A stretch of DNA of 5,605 nucleotides, taken from Oscillospiraceae bacterium. Its GTDB lineage: Bacteria > Bacillota > Clostridia > Oscillospirales > Oscillospiraceae. Where the stretch lies: contig JAQUZL010000111.1 of NCBI GenBank assembly GCA_028691385.1, positions 1 to 5,605 of the forward strand, in the 5' to 3' direction. Position numbers and translations under genes: made by a program. Position 1 is the first letter of the stretch. Every line of letters begins with the position of its first letter. Shown in pieces: positions 1 to 4,414 of this stretch. The notes under the pieces were generated by a model. It was not told where the DNA came from. It did not search any database and was given only the letters and a program-made list of their open reading frames with translations.

Positions 1-227
1 AAGGCGTAGTTCACACCGATGACGGCCACGAGTGAGGAAAAGAAAAAATAGAAATAGCCCCGGGTCAGCAGGGAAATCAAAAAGACGGCCAGCACAAAGA
101 TCAGCGGAACGTGCACGTCTGTTTGGCTCACATCCCGCAGCAGCAGGCAGATCACTGCCGCAACGCCCAGTACAATCAGGGAAATCAATGTGTCGCGCCA
201 GGAAAACTGCAGCGCTTTTCGCATCAT
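1..227 (-). CDS. DUF4118/KdpD-like membrane sensor kinase, N-terminal fragment
   Basis: The first 75 residues of a protein that runs off the left edge are visible. The start is the first of two adjacent ATG codons (227-225, then 224-222), 10 nt after an AGGAG ribosome binding site at 242-238. After a short basic and aromatic head (MMRKALQFSWRD) there is a hydrophobic helix at about residues 13-30, a short polar stretch (RDVSQTD), a second helix at about 40-54, the TRGYFYF motif at 55-61, and a third hydrophobic segment ending in VNYA. This pattern matches the membrane domain (DUF4118) of KdpD-type sensor histidine kinases, which is usually followed by coupling, HisKA and HATPase domains. None of those are in the window, so the kinase function is inferred from family likeness alone. 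The signal sensed cannot be read from this fragment. It is transcribed divergently from the PH-domain gene. Confidence 0.72.
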   Translation of the reverse strand, partial: MMRKALQFSWRDTLISLIVLGVAAVICLLLRDVSQTDVHVPLIFVLAVFLISLLTRGYFYFFFSSLVAVIGVNYA

Positions 228-237
228 AACCGCCCAT

Positions 238-267
238 CTCCTTTCGGCATACGATATCATTATAACA
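238..267 (-). promoter_or_regulatory. Extended -10 promoter and RBS of the sensor-kinase gene
   Basis: On the minus strand TATAAT lies at 264-259 and is preceded by TGT (267-265), giving an extended -10 element (TGnTATAAT). No good -35 hexamer sits at the usual distance; the position is occupied by one arm of a GGCGCT palindrome at 274-287. Transcription would begin near 252, leaving a short leader with AGGAG at 242-238. The lack of a -35 element fits a promoter that relies on the extended -10 or on an activator, but that is inference. Confidence 0.6.
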
Positions 268-273
268 TATGCT

Positions 274-287
274 GGCGCTAAAGCGCC
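274..287. promoter_or_regulatory. 14-bp palindrome at the -35 position of the kinase promoter
   Basis: GGCGCT-AA-AGCGCC is a perfect 6+2+6 inverted repeat. With a 2-nt centre it is a poor RNA hairpin but a plausible binding site for a dimeric regulator. It overlaps where the -35 element of the minus-strand promoter (TATAAT at 264-259) would be, so a bound protein could either block or replace -35 contacts. The regulator is unknown. Confidence 0.35.
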
Positions 288-371
288 GTTAAGAAATCGA
301 TGAAATTTTGAAGCCGCAGATCGCTGCGGCTTTTTTGGCGCGCGGCGGGGGCGTGTTAAGAAATTGACAAA
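288..371 (+). repeat. Two 17-nt direct repeats, GTTAAGAAATyGAyrAA
   Basis: Copies at 288-304 and 355-371 agree at 14 of 17 positions, and the three differences are all transitions. The spacing is 67 bp, a little over six helical turns. Related TTAA-centred motifs follow at 405-410 (CTTAAC, inverted) and 437-442 (GTTAAC). All lie in the divergent region between the sensor-kinase fragment and the PH-domain gene. Direct repeats with TTAA cores resemble operators of OmpR/PhoB-family response regulators, but this family of site is degenerate and the assignment is only suggestive. Confidence 0.4.
312..336 (+). terminator. Intrinsic terminator on the plus strand
   Basis: An 8-bp perfect stem (AGCCGCAG at 312-319 with CTGCGGCT at 324-331) closes an ATCG tetraloop and runs into six T (331-336). 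This is a canonical Rho-independent terminator for rightward transcription. The only gene to its left in the window is on the opposite strand, so what it terminates is not evident. It may stop antisense or read-through transcription, or end a short untranslated RNA. On the minus strand the stem is followed by TTCAAAATTTC, which is only weakly terminator-like. Confidence 0.7.
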
Positions 372-437
372 AAACCGCAAATTTCGGCAACGCCTTGATG
401 AGAACTTAACGCAAAGCCCCTGCTCTTTGGCAGCGCG

Positions 438-501
438 TTAACGGTCTGCTGCGATATACTGATAATGCAAAGAGGAAAACACCAAAATATCATATTGGAG
501 G
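438..501 (+). promoter_or_regulatory. Promoter and RBS of the PH-domain gene
   Basis: TTAACG at 438-443 (4 of 6 matches to the -35 consensus) and GATAAT at 461-466 (5 of 6) are separated by the ideal 17 bp. The -35 hexamer is part of the 8-bp palindrome CGTTAACG (436-443), so a regulator reading the TTAA motifs of this region would overlap RNA polymerase. The ribosome binding site GGAGG is at 497-501, 9 nt before the ATG at 511. An alternative -10, TATACT at 455-460, has no matching -35. Confidence 0.5.
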
Positions 502-510
502 CCATGATTT

Positions 511-1110
511 ATGAATAAGCATTTTGATTCTCTTCTCCAGCCGGGCGAGAAAATCCTGTGGGTTGGGAAACCGGAAAAGTCGAAGCTGCTCCAGGGCGTC
601 GGCGCAACCGGAATCGTCAAAAGATGGATTATCTGTGGGTCAATCGCGCTGGCGCTCACGCTGCTGTATGTCACGCTGTGCTATGTGAAGCGGGATTCAA
701 CCACATTTTCCTGGATGGTGCTGGTGTTCACGCTGGTCATTCCGATGCTGGCGGCATGGTCGCCGGTCACTGATTTGTCCCGCATCAATATGTTCCTGGA
801 ATATGCCATTACAAATGAGCGCGTGCTGGTACGCACGAACGACGACGCCTATCTCATCATGCCGCGCAAGCAGATCGACAGCGTAAAGGTGCGCGAAGTC
901 GCTGAAGGCACAGCCATGATTTACCTTGGCTCCCCGATTTTTTCCCTGCCCGATAAGATTCTGCGCTATACCGCAGTGCATGGCATGACCGAGGAAAAGG
1001 ACACAAAGAAGATCGTGCGCGGCCTGGTACTTTACAATCTTCGCGATGCAGCCATCATCAGCGCGTTGTTTACCGAGCAGAACACAATCGTTTCAGCAGT
1101 ATCCGCATAA
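511..1110 (+). CDS. Small membrane protein with bacterial PH-like domain
   Basis: This is a 199-residue protein. It opens with LLQPGEKILWVGKP (residues 8-21), the typical lead-in of bacterial PH-domain proteins, followed by two hydrophobic helices at about 39-58 and 67-83. A cytosolic part runs from about 97 to 190 and begins with YAITNERVLVR (98-108), then a short loop and IMPRKQIDSVKVRE (116-129), the usual first strands of the bPH fold. Near the end, YNLRDAAIISALFTE (175-189) looks like the closing helix. The family is widespread in Firmicutes and mostly uncharacterised; no enzymatic role is suggested and none is claimed. The start is set by GGAGG at 497-501. The gene seems monocistronic: it has its own promoter and a strong terminator 44 nt after its stop, and it is divergent from the sensor-kinase gene, with which it may share regulation. 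Confidence 0.8.
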   Translation: MNKHFDSLLQPGEKILWVGKPEKSKLLQGVGATGIVKRWIICGSIALALTLLYVTLCYVKRDSTTFSWMVLVFTLVIPMLAAWSPVTDLSRINMFLEYAITNERVLVRTNDDAYLIMPRKQIDSVKVREVAEGTAMIYLGSPIFSLPDKILRYTAVHGMTEEKDTKKIVRGLVLYNLRDAAIISALFTEQNTIVSAVSA

Positions 1111-1154
1111 GCTGGTAGCTGCGGTCATTCCTCTCTTCTTAATACCACCGCGCA

Positions 1155-1198
1155 CAAAAGCGCTCTGCTGCGGCAGAGCGCTTTTGCTGTCCTTTTTT
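1155..1198 (+). terminator. Strong intrinsic terminator after the PH-domain gene
   Basis: A perfect 14-bp stem (1155-1168 with 1173-1186) closes the loop TGCG. The outer part of the 3' arm is TTTT (1182-1185), and a further six T follow at 1193-1198. It lies 44 nt after the PH-domain stop codon and just before the thyA promoter, so it insulates the two transcription units. The AAAA on the 5' arm would give a U-run on the opposite strand, so some bidirectional activity is possible. Confidence 0.85.
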
Positions 1199-1207
1199 GA
1201 AAAGTTG

Positions 1208-1216
1208 TGCTATAAT
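1208..1216 (+). promoter_or_regulatory. Extended -10 promoter of thyA-folA
   Basis: TGC directly precedes TATAAT (1211-1216), a perfect extended -10 element. The -35 position (1188-1193, TGTCCT) matches the consensus poorly, which is common when TGn is present. Transcription would start around 1223, giving a leader of nearly 80 nt before the thyA ATG. A second AT-rich stretch, TATACA at 1231-1236, lacks a suitable -35 and is less likely. Confidence 0.65.
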
Positions 1217-1238
1217 CGTGATAAAATTGTTATACAAT

Positions 1239-1276
1239 GCGCAATTTGGCGCGTTCGCGCGCCGATGGCATTGCGT
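1239..1276 (+). other. Two-part hairpin in the thyA 5' leader
   Basis: The inner stem GGCGCG (1248-1253) pairs with CGCGCC (1258-1263) around a TTCG tetraloop. An outer stem pairs 1239-1245 (GCGCAAT) with 1270-1276 (ATTGCGT) through six Watson-Crick pairs and one G-U. The two are separated by an asymmetric internal loop (TT opposite GATGGC). The element ends about 11 nt before the thyA ribosome binding site at 1288-1293 and lacks a following T-run, so it is not a terminator. It matches no riboswitch class that I recognise. Confidence 0.45.
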
Positions 1277-1300
1277 GATAGCATACGAGGAGGAACGCCG

Positions 1301-2131
1301 ATGAGTCGCGCGGATGAAATTTTCATGGAAAATTGCAGAGAAATTCTGCAAAACGGGACTTGGGACACTGACCAGCAGGTGCGCCCGCACTGGGACGATG
1401 GCACGCCTGCCCATACGGTGAAAAAGTTTGGGATCATCAATCGGTATCAGCTGAAGGAGGAATTTCCAATCCTCACCCTGCGCCGCACCTACTGGAAAAC
1501 GGCCATCGACGAGCTATTGTGGATTTGGCAGGCGAAGTCCAACAACATCCGGGATCTGCGCGGACATATCTGGGACAGCTGGGCGGACGAATCCGGCTCC
1601 ATCGGCAAGGCCTATGGCTATCAGCTGGCGCGCAAAAGCATCTATCCCGAGGGGGAATTTGATCAGGTCGACCGCGTGCTCTACGATTTGCACCACAATC
1701 CGGCCTCACGCCGCATCATGACCAACATTTATAACTTTGACGACCTGCACGAGATGGGGCTTTATCCCTGCGCCTACTCCATGACCTTCAACGTGTCCGG
1801 CCGCACCCTTAATGCCATTTTGAATCAGCGCTCGCAGGATATGCTGGCGGCCAACAACTGGAACGTGGTGCAGTATGCGGTGCTGGTGCACATGATGGCG
1901 CGCGCATCCGGCTTGGAGGCGGGGGAGCTGGTGCACGTAATCGCGGATGCGCATATCTATGACCGGCATGTGCCGATTGTGGAGCAAATGCTGACCCAGA
2001 CGCCGCAAAAAGCGCCTGCATTTGTGGTCGATCCGGCGGTGACGGATTTTTACGCGTTCACGCGGGACAGCTTCCGGCTGGAAAATTATCAGTACGCGCC
2101 CTTTGCCGAAAAAATCCCGGTTGCGATTTGA
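1301..2131 (+). CDS. thyA: Thymidylate synthase (Bacillus/phi3T type)
   Basis: ThyA methylates dUMP to dTMP using 5,10-methylene-tetrahydrofolate and releases dihydrofolate. The protein has 276 residues; the start is fixed by AGGAGG at 1288-1293, 7 nt before the ATG, although the frame stays open back to 1046 inside the previous gene. Visible active-site features are RR at 137-138 (the phosphate-binding arginine pair of the partner subunit), catalytic Cys157 in YPCAY, RSQD at 177-180 for dUMP phosphate binding, Asn188 for the pyrimidine, His218 and Tyr220 in HIY, and the canonical C-terminal PVAI. The sequence around DGTPAHT (33-39) and ELLWIWQ (71-77), and the lack of His after the catalytic Cys, follow the Bacillus subtilis ThyA/phi3T lineage rather than E. 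coli; its length also fits. It is followed 9 nt later by folA, forming a thymidylate-cycle operon. Confidence 0.96.
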   Translation: MSRADEIFMENCREILQNGTWDTDQQVRPHWDDGTPAHTVKKFGIINRYQLKEEFPILTLRRTYWKTAIDELLWIWQAKSNNIRDLRGHIWDSWADESGSIGKAYGYQLARKSIYPEGEFDQVDRVLYDLHHNPASRRIMTNIYNFDDLHEMGLYPCAYSMTFNVSGRTLNAILNQRSQDMLAANNWNVVQYAVLVHMMARASGLEAGELVHVIADAHIYDRHVPIVEQMLTQTPQKAPAFVVDPAVTDFYAFTRDSFRLENYQYAPFAEKIPVAI

Positions 2132-2140
2132 GGTGGCGGC

Positions 2141-2644
2141 ATGAACTGTATTGTAAATGTGACCGAGGACTGGGGCATTGGCTGTGAAGGCAAGCTTTTG
2201 GTGTCCGTTTCGGCGGATCTCAAGCGGTTTCGGCAGCTCACCACCGGAAAAACCGTGATTTTGGGACGCAAGACGCTTGCGACCTTTCCCGGCGGACGGC
2301 CGCTTAAAAACCGCACCAATTTGGTGCTCACCCATGACCCGGACTTTGCCGCCGAGGGCGCGGTGGCAGCGCACAATTTGCAGGAGCTGCTGACCATTGC
2401 GTCGCAGCAGCCCGCACAGTCAGTGTGCGTCATCGGCGGCGAAAGCGTCTATCGCGCGCTGCTGCCCTATTGCCGCACGGCGCAGGTGACAAAGACGCTT
2501 GGCCGGTATCCTGCCGATGCGTTTTTCCCCAATCTGGACGCGCTTGCCAACTGGCATGTGACGGCGCAAAGTGAAACGATGGAGGAAAACGGCGTCCGCT
2601 TTTGCTATGTCGACTATGAAAATGACGCGCCGCAGCCCTTTTAA
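2141..2644 (+). CDS. folA: Dihydrofolate reductase
   Basis: This 167-residue enzyme reduces dihydrofolate, the by-product of ThyA, to tetrahydrofolate with NADPH. Family motifs in order are DWGIG (10-14) in the Met20-loop region, the catalytic acid Asp26 in SADLKRF, the NADPH-binding GRKT (42-45), FPGGRPLKNR (49-58) ending in the folate glutamate-binding Arg58, the glycine pair VIGGESVY (97-104), and a C-terminal FFPNLD. The Trp found after the Met20 loop in E. coli FolA is absent here (GKLLVSVSAD), as in many Gram-positive relatives. The ribosome binding site GAGGTGG (2130-2136) overlaps the thyA stop codon, so the two genes are very likely cotranscribed and translationally coupled. Confidence 0.95.
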   Translation: MNCIVNVTEDWGIGCEGKLLVSVSADLKRFRQLTTGKTVILGRKTLATFPGGRPLKNRTNLVLTHDPDFAAEGAVAAHNLQELLTIASQQPAQSVCVIGGESVYRALLPYCRTAQVTKTLGRYPADAFFPNLDALANWHVTAQSETMEENGVRFCYVDYENDAPQPF

Positions 2645-2655
2645 GTCCTGCATAC

Positions 2656-2694
2656 CAGAACCCCCCCAGTCGCATTGCGACTGGGGGGGTTCTG
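2656..2694. terminator. Perfect 18-bp hairpin between convergent genes, no T-run
   Basis: Positions 2656-2673 pair with 2677-2694 without a mismatch around the loop ATT. The stem includes seven consecutive C facing seven G. It lies 11 nt after the folA stop (plus) and 7 nt after the hydrogenase stop (minus), so it probably serves both transcripts. Neither side carries the T-run of a classic intrinsic terminator, so it may instead be an mRNA 3'-end stabiliser, a Rho-assisted or collision-type terminator, or a copy of a dispersed palindromic repeat. Confidence 0.6.
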
Positions 2695-2701
2695 CGCTGG
2701 C

Positions 2702-4414
2702 TTACAGATGATGATGGGTGTGGAGCAGGCGGTGGGATTCCTCGGAGAGGGGCTTGCCGAGAAACTCGCGGTAGAGCCGCTGAATTTCCGGATTTTCGTG
2801 GCTGAAGCGGACGGGATTTTTCTTGTCCAGCTCATACAGAATCGGCGCGCGATCCTCGGCCATCTCATAGCCGTCGTGGATGGGCTGGCCGCCGCCGCCG
2901 ACGCAGCCGCCGGGACAGGCCATGATCTCCACAAAGTCATAGTGCACGTCGCCGCGCTTGACCGCCTCGATGAGCCTGCGAGCGTTGGACAGCCCGTAAA
3001 CGGTGGCGGTGCGCACGGTAATATCCTTGATTTTGAAATCGTAGGCCTTCCAGCCGTCCATGCCGCGCACGGCGTGAAACGCTTCCGGGTCGGGATTTTG
3101 GCCGGTAATGAGATGATAAGCGGTGCGAAGACCTGCCTCCATCACGCCGCCGGACGCGCCGAAAATCACGCCTGCGCCGGAATAAGAGCCGAGCGGGAAG
3201 TCCAGCTCAATCTCCGGCAGCATCCGCGGGATAATGTTGCCCTGCCGAATCAGCCGGTCTACTTCCCGGGTGGTGATGGTGATGTCCACGTCCTGCCCAT
3301 ACCCGGCGGCGTCCATGTCCGGCAGGGTGCATTCGGACTTCTTGGCCATGCACGGCATGATGGACACGCAGCGGATGCGGCTGGGGTCGACGTTGAATGT
3401 AGCGGCGAAATAGGTTTTGGCGATCGCGCCGAACATCTGCTGGGGCGATTTTGCCGTGGAAAGGCAACCCGCCAGCTCGGGGTATTCGTTTTTCAAAAAC
3501 TGCACCCACGCCGGGCAGCAGGAGGTAAACATGGGATAGCGCGTCAGTTTGTGCCGTTCCAGCTTCCGGACAAACTCACTGCCCTCTTCCATGATGGTGA
3601 GGTCGGCGGTAAAGTTGGTATCGAACACATAGTTAAAGCCCAGCTTTTTCAGCGCGGCGGCAAGGCGTTTTTCCGTGGCCATGCCCGGCGCCATATCCAG
3701 CCCTTCGCCCCACGCGGTGCGCACCGCCGGCGCAACCTGCGCGATGGTGATGATGGTGGGGTCGTTGAGGGCGGCCTGCACGCGGTCAAGATCGTCCCGC
3801 TCGCGCAGCGCGCCCACCGGGCAATGAGTCACGCACTGCCCGCAGACCACGCAGTGGGAGGTGCTGATGGGGCCGGGGGTTTTCAGCCCCACGGTGGTGC
3901 GGCTTCCGGTGCCGATGATGTCCCAGATGCCGATGCTTTGTAGCTTTTCACAGACCTGAATGCAGCGCATGCACTTGACGCACTTGGAGCTGTCGCGAAT
4001 CAGGGGGAACTGCTTGTTCCACGGCTCGCGAATCGGCTCGAGCCGATAGGGATCGTCGTAAAGCCCGGCTTCCTGCGCGAGGGTCTGCAGCGAACAGTTG
4101 CCGCTGCGCACGCAGGTGGTGCAGCTCGTGGCGTGCTGCGAGAGCACCAGCTGCAAATTGGTGCGGCGCGCAGCCTGCACGCGGGGCGAGTTGGTGTAAA
4201 TCTGCATTCCCTCCTCGACGAGGGTGTTGCAGGCGGTGATGAGCTTGTCAGAGCCGACCAACTCCACCACGCACAGGCGGCACGCGCCGATTTCGTTGAG
4301 ATTTTTCAAATAGCAAAGATGCGGAATCGACAGGCCGAGGCTGGCTGCGGCCTTCATGACGGTCGTACCCTCGGACACCGTAATTTGACGGCGATTGATG
4401 ATCAAACTTACCAT
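2702..4414 (-). CDS. [FeFe]-hydrogenase catalytic subunit, CpI-like domain layout
   Basis: This 570-residue enzyme reversibly reduces protons to H2, probably in the cytoplasm. An N-terminal [2Fe-2S] domain has Cys34, 45, 48 and 62. A His-ligated [4Fe-4S] site follows (His94, Cys98, 101, 107), then two ferredoxin-type [4Fe-4S] clusters (Cys145/148/151/155 and 188/191/194/198). The H-cluster domain has TSCCPAW (297-303, with proton-relay Cys299 and ligand Cys300), MPCMAKKSE (353-361, Cys355) and MACPGGCVGGGGQP (498-511, Cys500 and Cys504). These positions almost coincide with Clostridium pasteurianum CpI, which supports the start at 4414 rather than the longer frame from 4480. AAGGAGG ends 12 nt upstream of the start. 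The start codon overlaps the stop of the GltD-like gene by 7 nt, pointing to a shared complex as in HydA/HndD-type NAD(P)-linked hydrogenases. All ligands are intact. The protein ends in HTHHHL, richer in His than usual. Confidence 0.95.
   Translation of the reverse strand: MVSLIINRRQITVSEGTTVMKAAASLGLSIPHLCYLKNLNEIGACRLCVVELVGSDKLITACNTLVEEGMQIYTNSPRVQAARRTNLQLVLSQHATSCTTCVRSGNCSLQTLAQEAGLYDDPYRLEPIREPWNKQFPLIRDSSKCVKCMRCIQVCEKLQSIGIWDIIGTGSRTTVGLKTPGPISTSHCVVCGQCVTHCPVGALRERDDLDRVQAALNDPTIITIAQVAPAVRTAWGEGLDMAPGMATEKRLAAALKKLGFNYVFDTNFTADLTIMEEGSEFVRKLERHKLTRYPMFTSCCPAWVQFLKNEYPELAGCLSTAKSPQQMFGAIAKTYFAATFNVDPSRIRCVSIMPCMAKKSECTLPDMDAAGYGQDVDITITTREVDRLIRQGNIIPRMLPEIELDFPLGSYSGAGVIFGASGGVMEAGLRTAYHLITGQNPDPEAFHAVRGMDGWKAYDFKIKDITVRTATVYGLSNARRLIEAVKRGDVHYDFVEIMACPGGCVGGGGQPIHDGYEMAEDRAPILYELDKKNPVRFSHENPEIQRLYREFLGKPLSEESHRLLHTHHHL

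Noticed and set aside
155..160. Possible glutamate synthase operon from the GltD likeness at 4408-5605
   Set aside because: No glutamate synthase large subunit is visible and the gene is coupled to a hydrogenase; GltD-like modules occur in many redox complexes. The positions given here are only a placeholder.
32..229. 65-codon plus-strand frame at the left edge
   Set aside because: It is antisense to the sensor-kinase fragment, whose hydrophobic pattern and RBS are convincing; the translation is an Arg/Ser-rich shadow.
262..275. LexA/SOS-box-like AACATATGCT
   Set aside because: It resembles the Firmicute SOS box core, but the flanking GAAC/GTTC half-sites are broken, and it coincides with the extended -10 element, which explains the bases better.
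364..369. Perfect TTGACA on the plus strand
   Set aside because: No -10 hexamer lies 16-18 bp downstream (the region reads GGCAACG), so it is not a promoter by itself. It falls inside the second GTTAAG repeat.
504..518. Four-codon ORF overlapping the start of the PH-domain gene
   Set aside because: The ATG at 504 lies only 2 nt after GGAGG, too close for efficient initiation, and reads MIYE before a stop. It is a chance reading next to the real start at 511.
1046..1300. In-frame upstream extension of thyA
   Set aside because: It would start inside the PH-domain gene, cross a strong terminator and the thyA promoter, and lacks an RBS. The ATG at 1301 has an ideal AGGAGG and gives the family length.
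1706..2374. 222-codon open frame on the minus strand
   Set aside because: It spans the opposite strand of both thyA and folA and resembles no family. The overlap with two well-supported enzymes makes it a shadow.
2675..3943. 422-codon open frame on the plus strand
   Set aside because: It lies antisense to the hydrogenase gene, whose cluster ligands are all intact. Its translation is rich in Ala, Gly, His and Arg without any recognisable domain, as expected for an antisense shadow in G+C-rich DNA.
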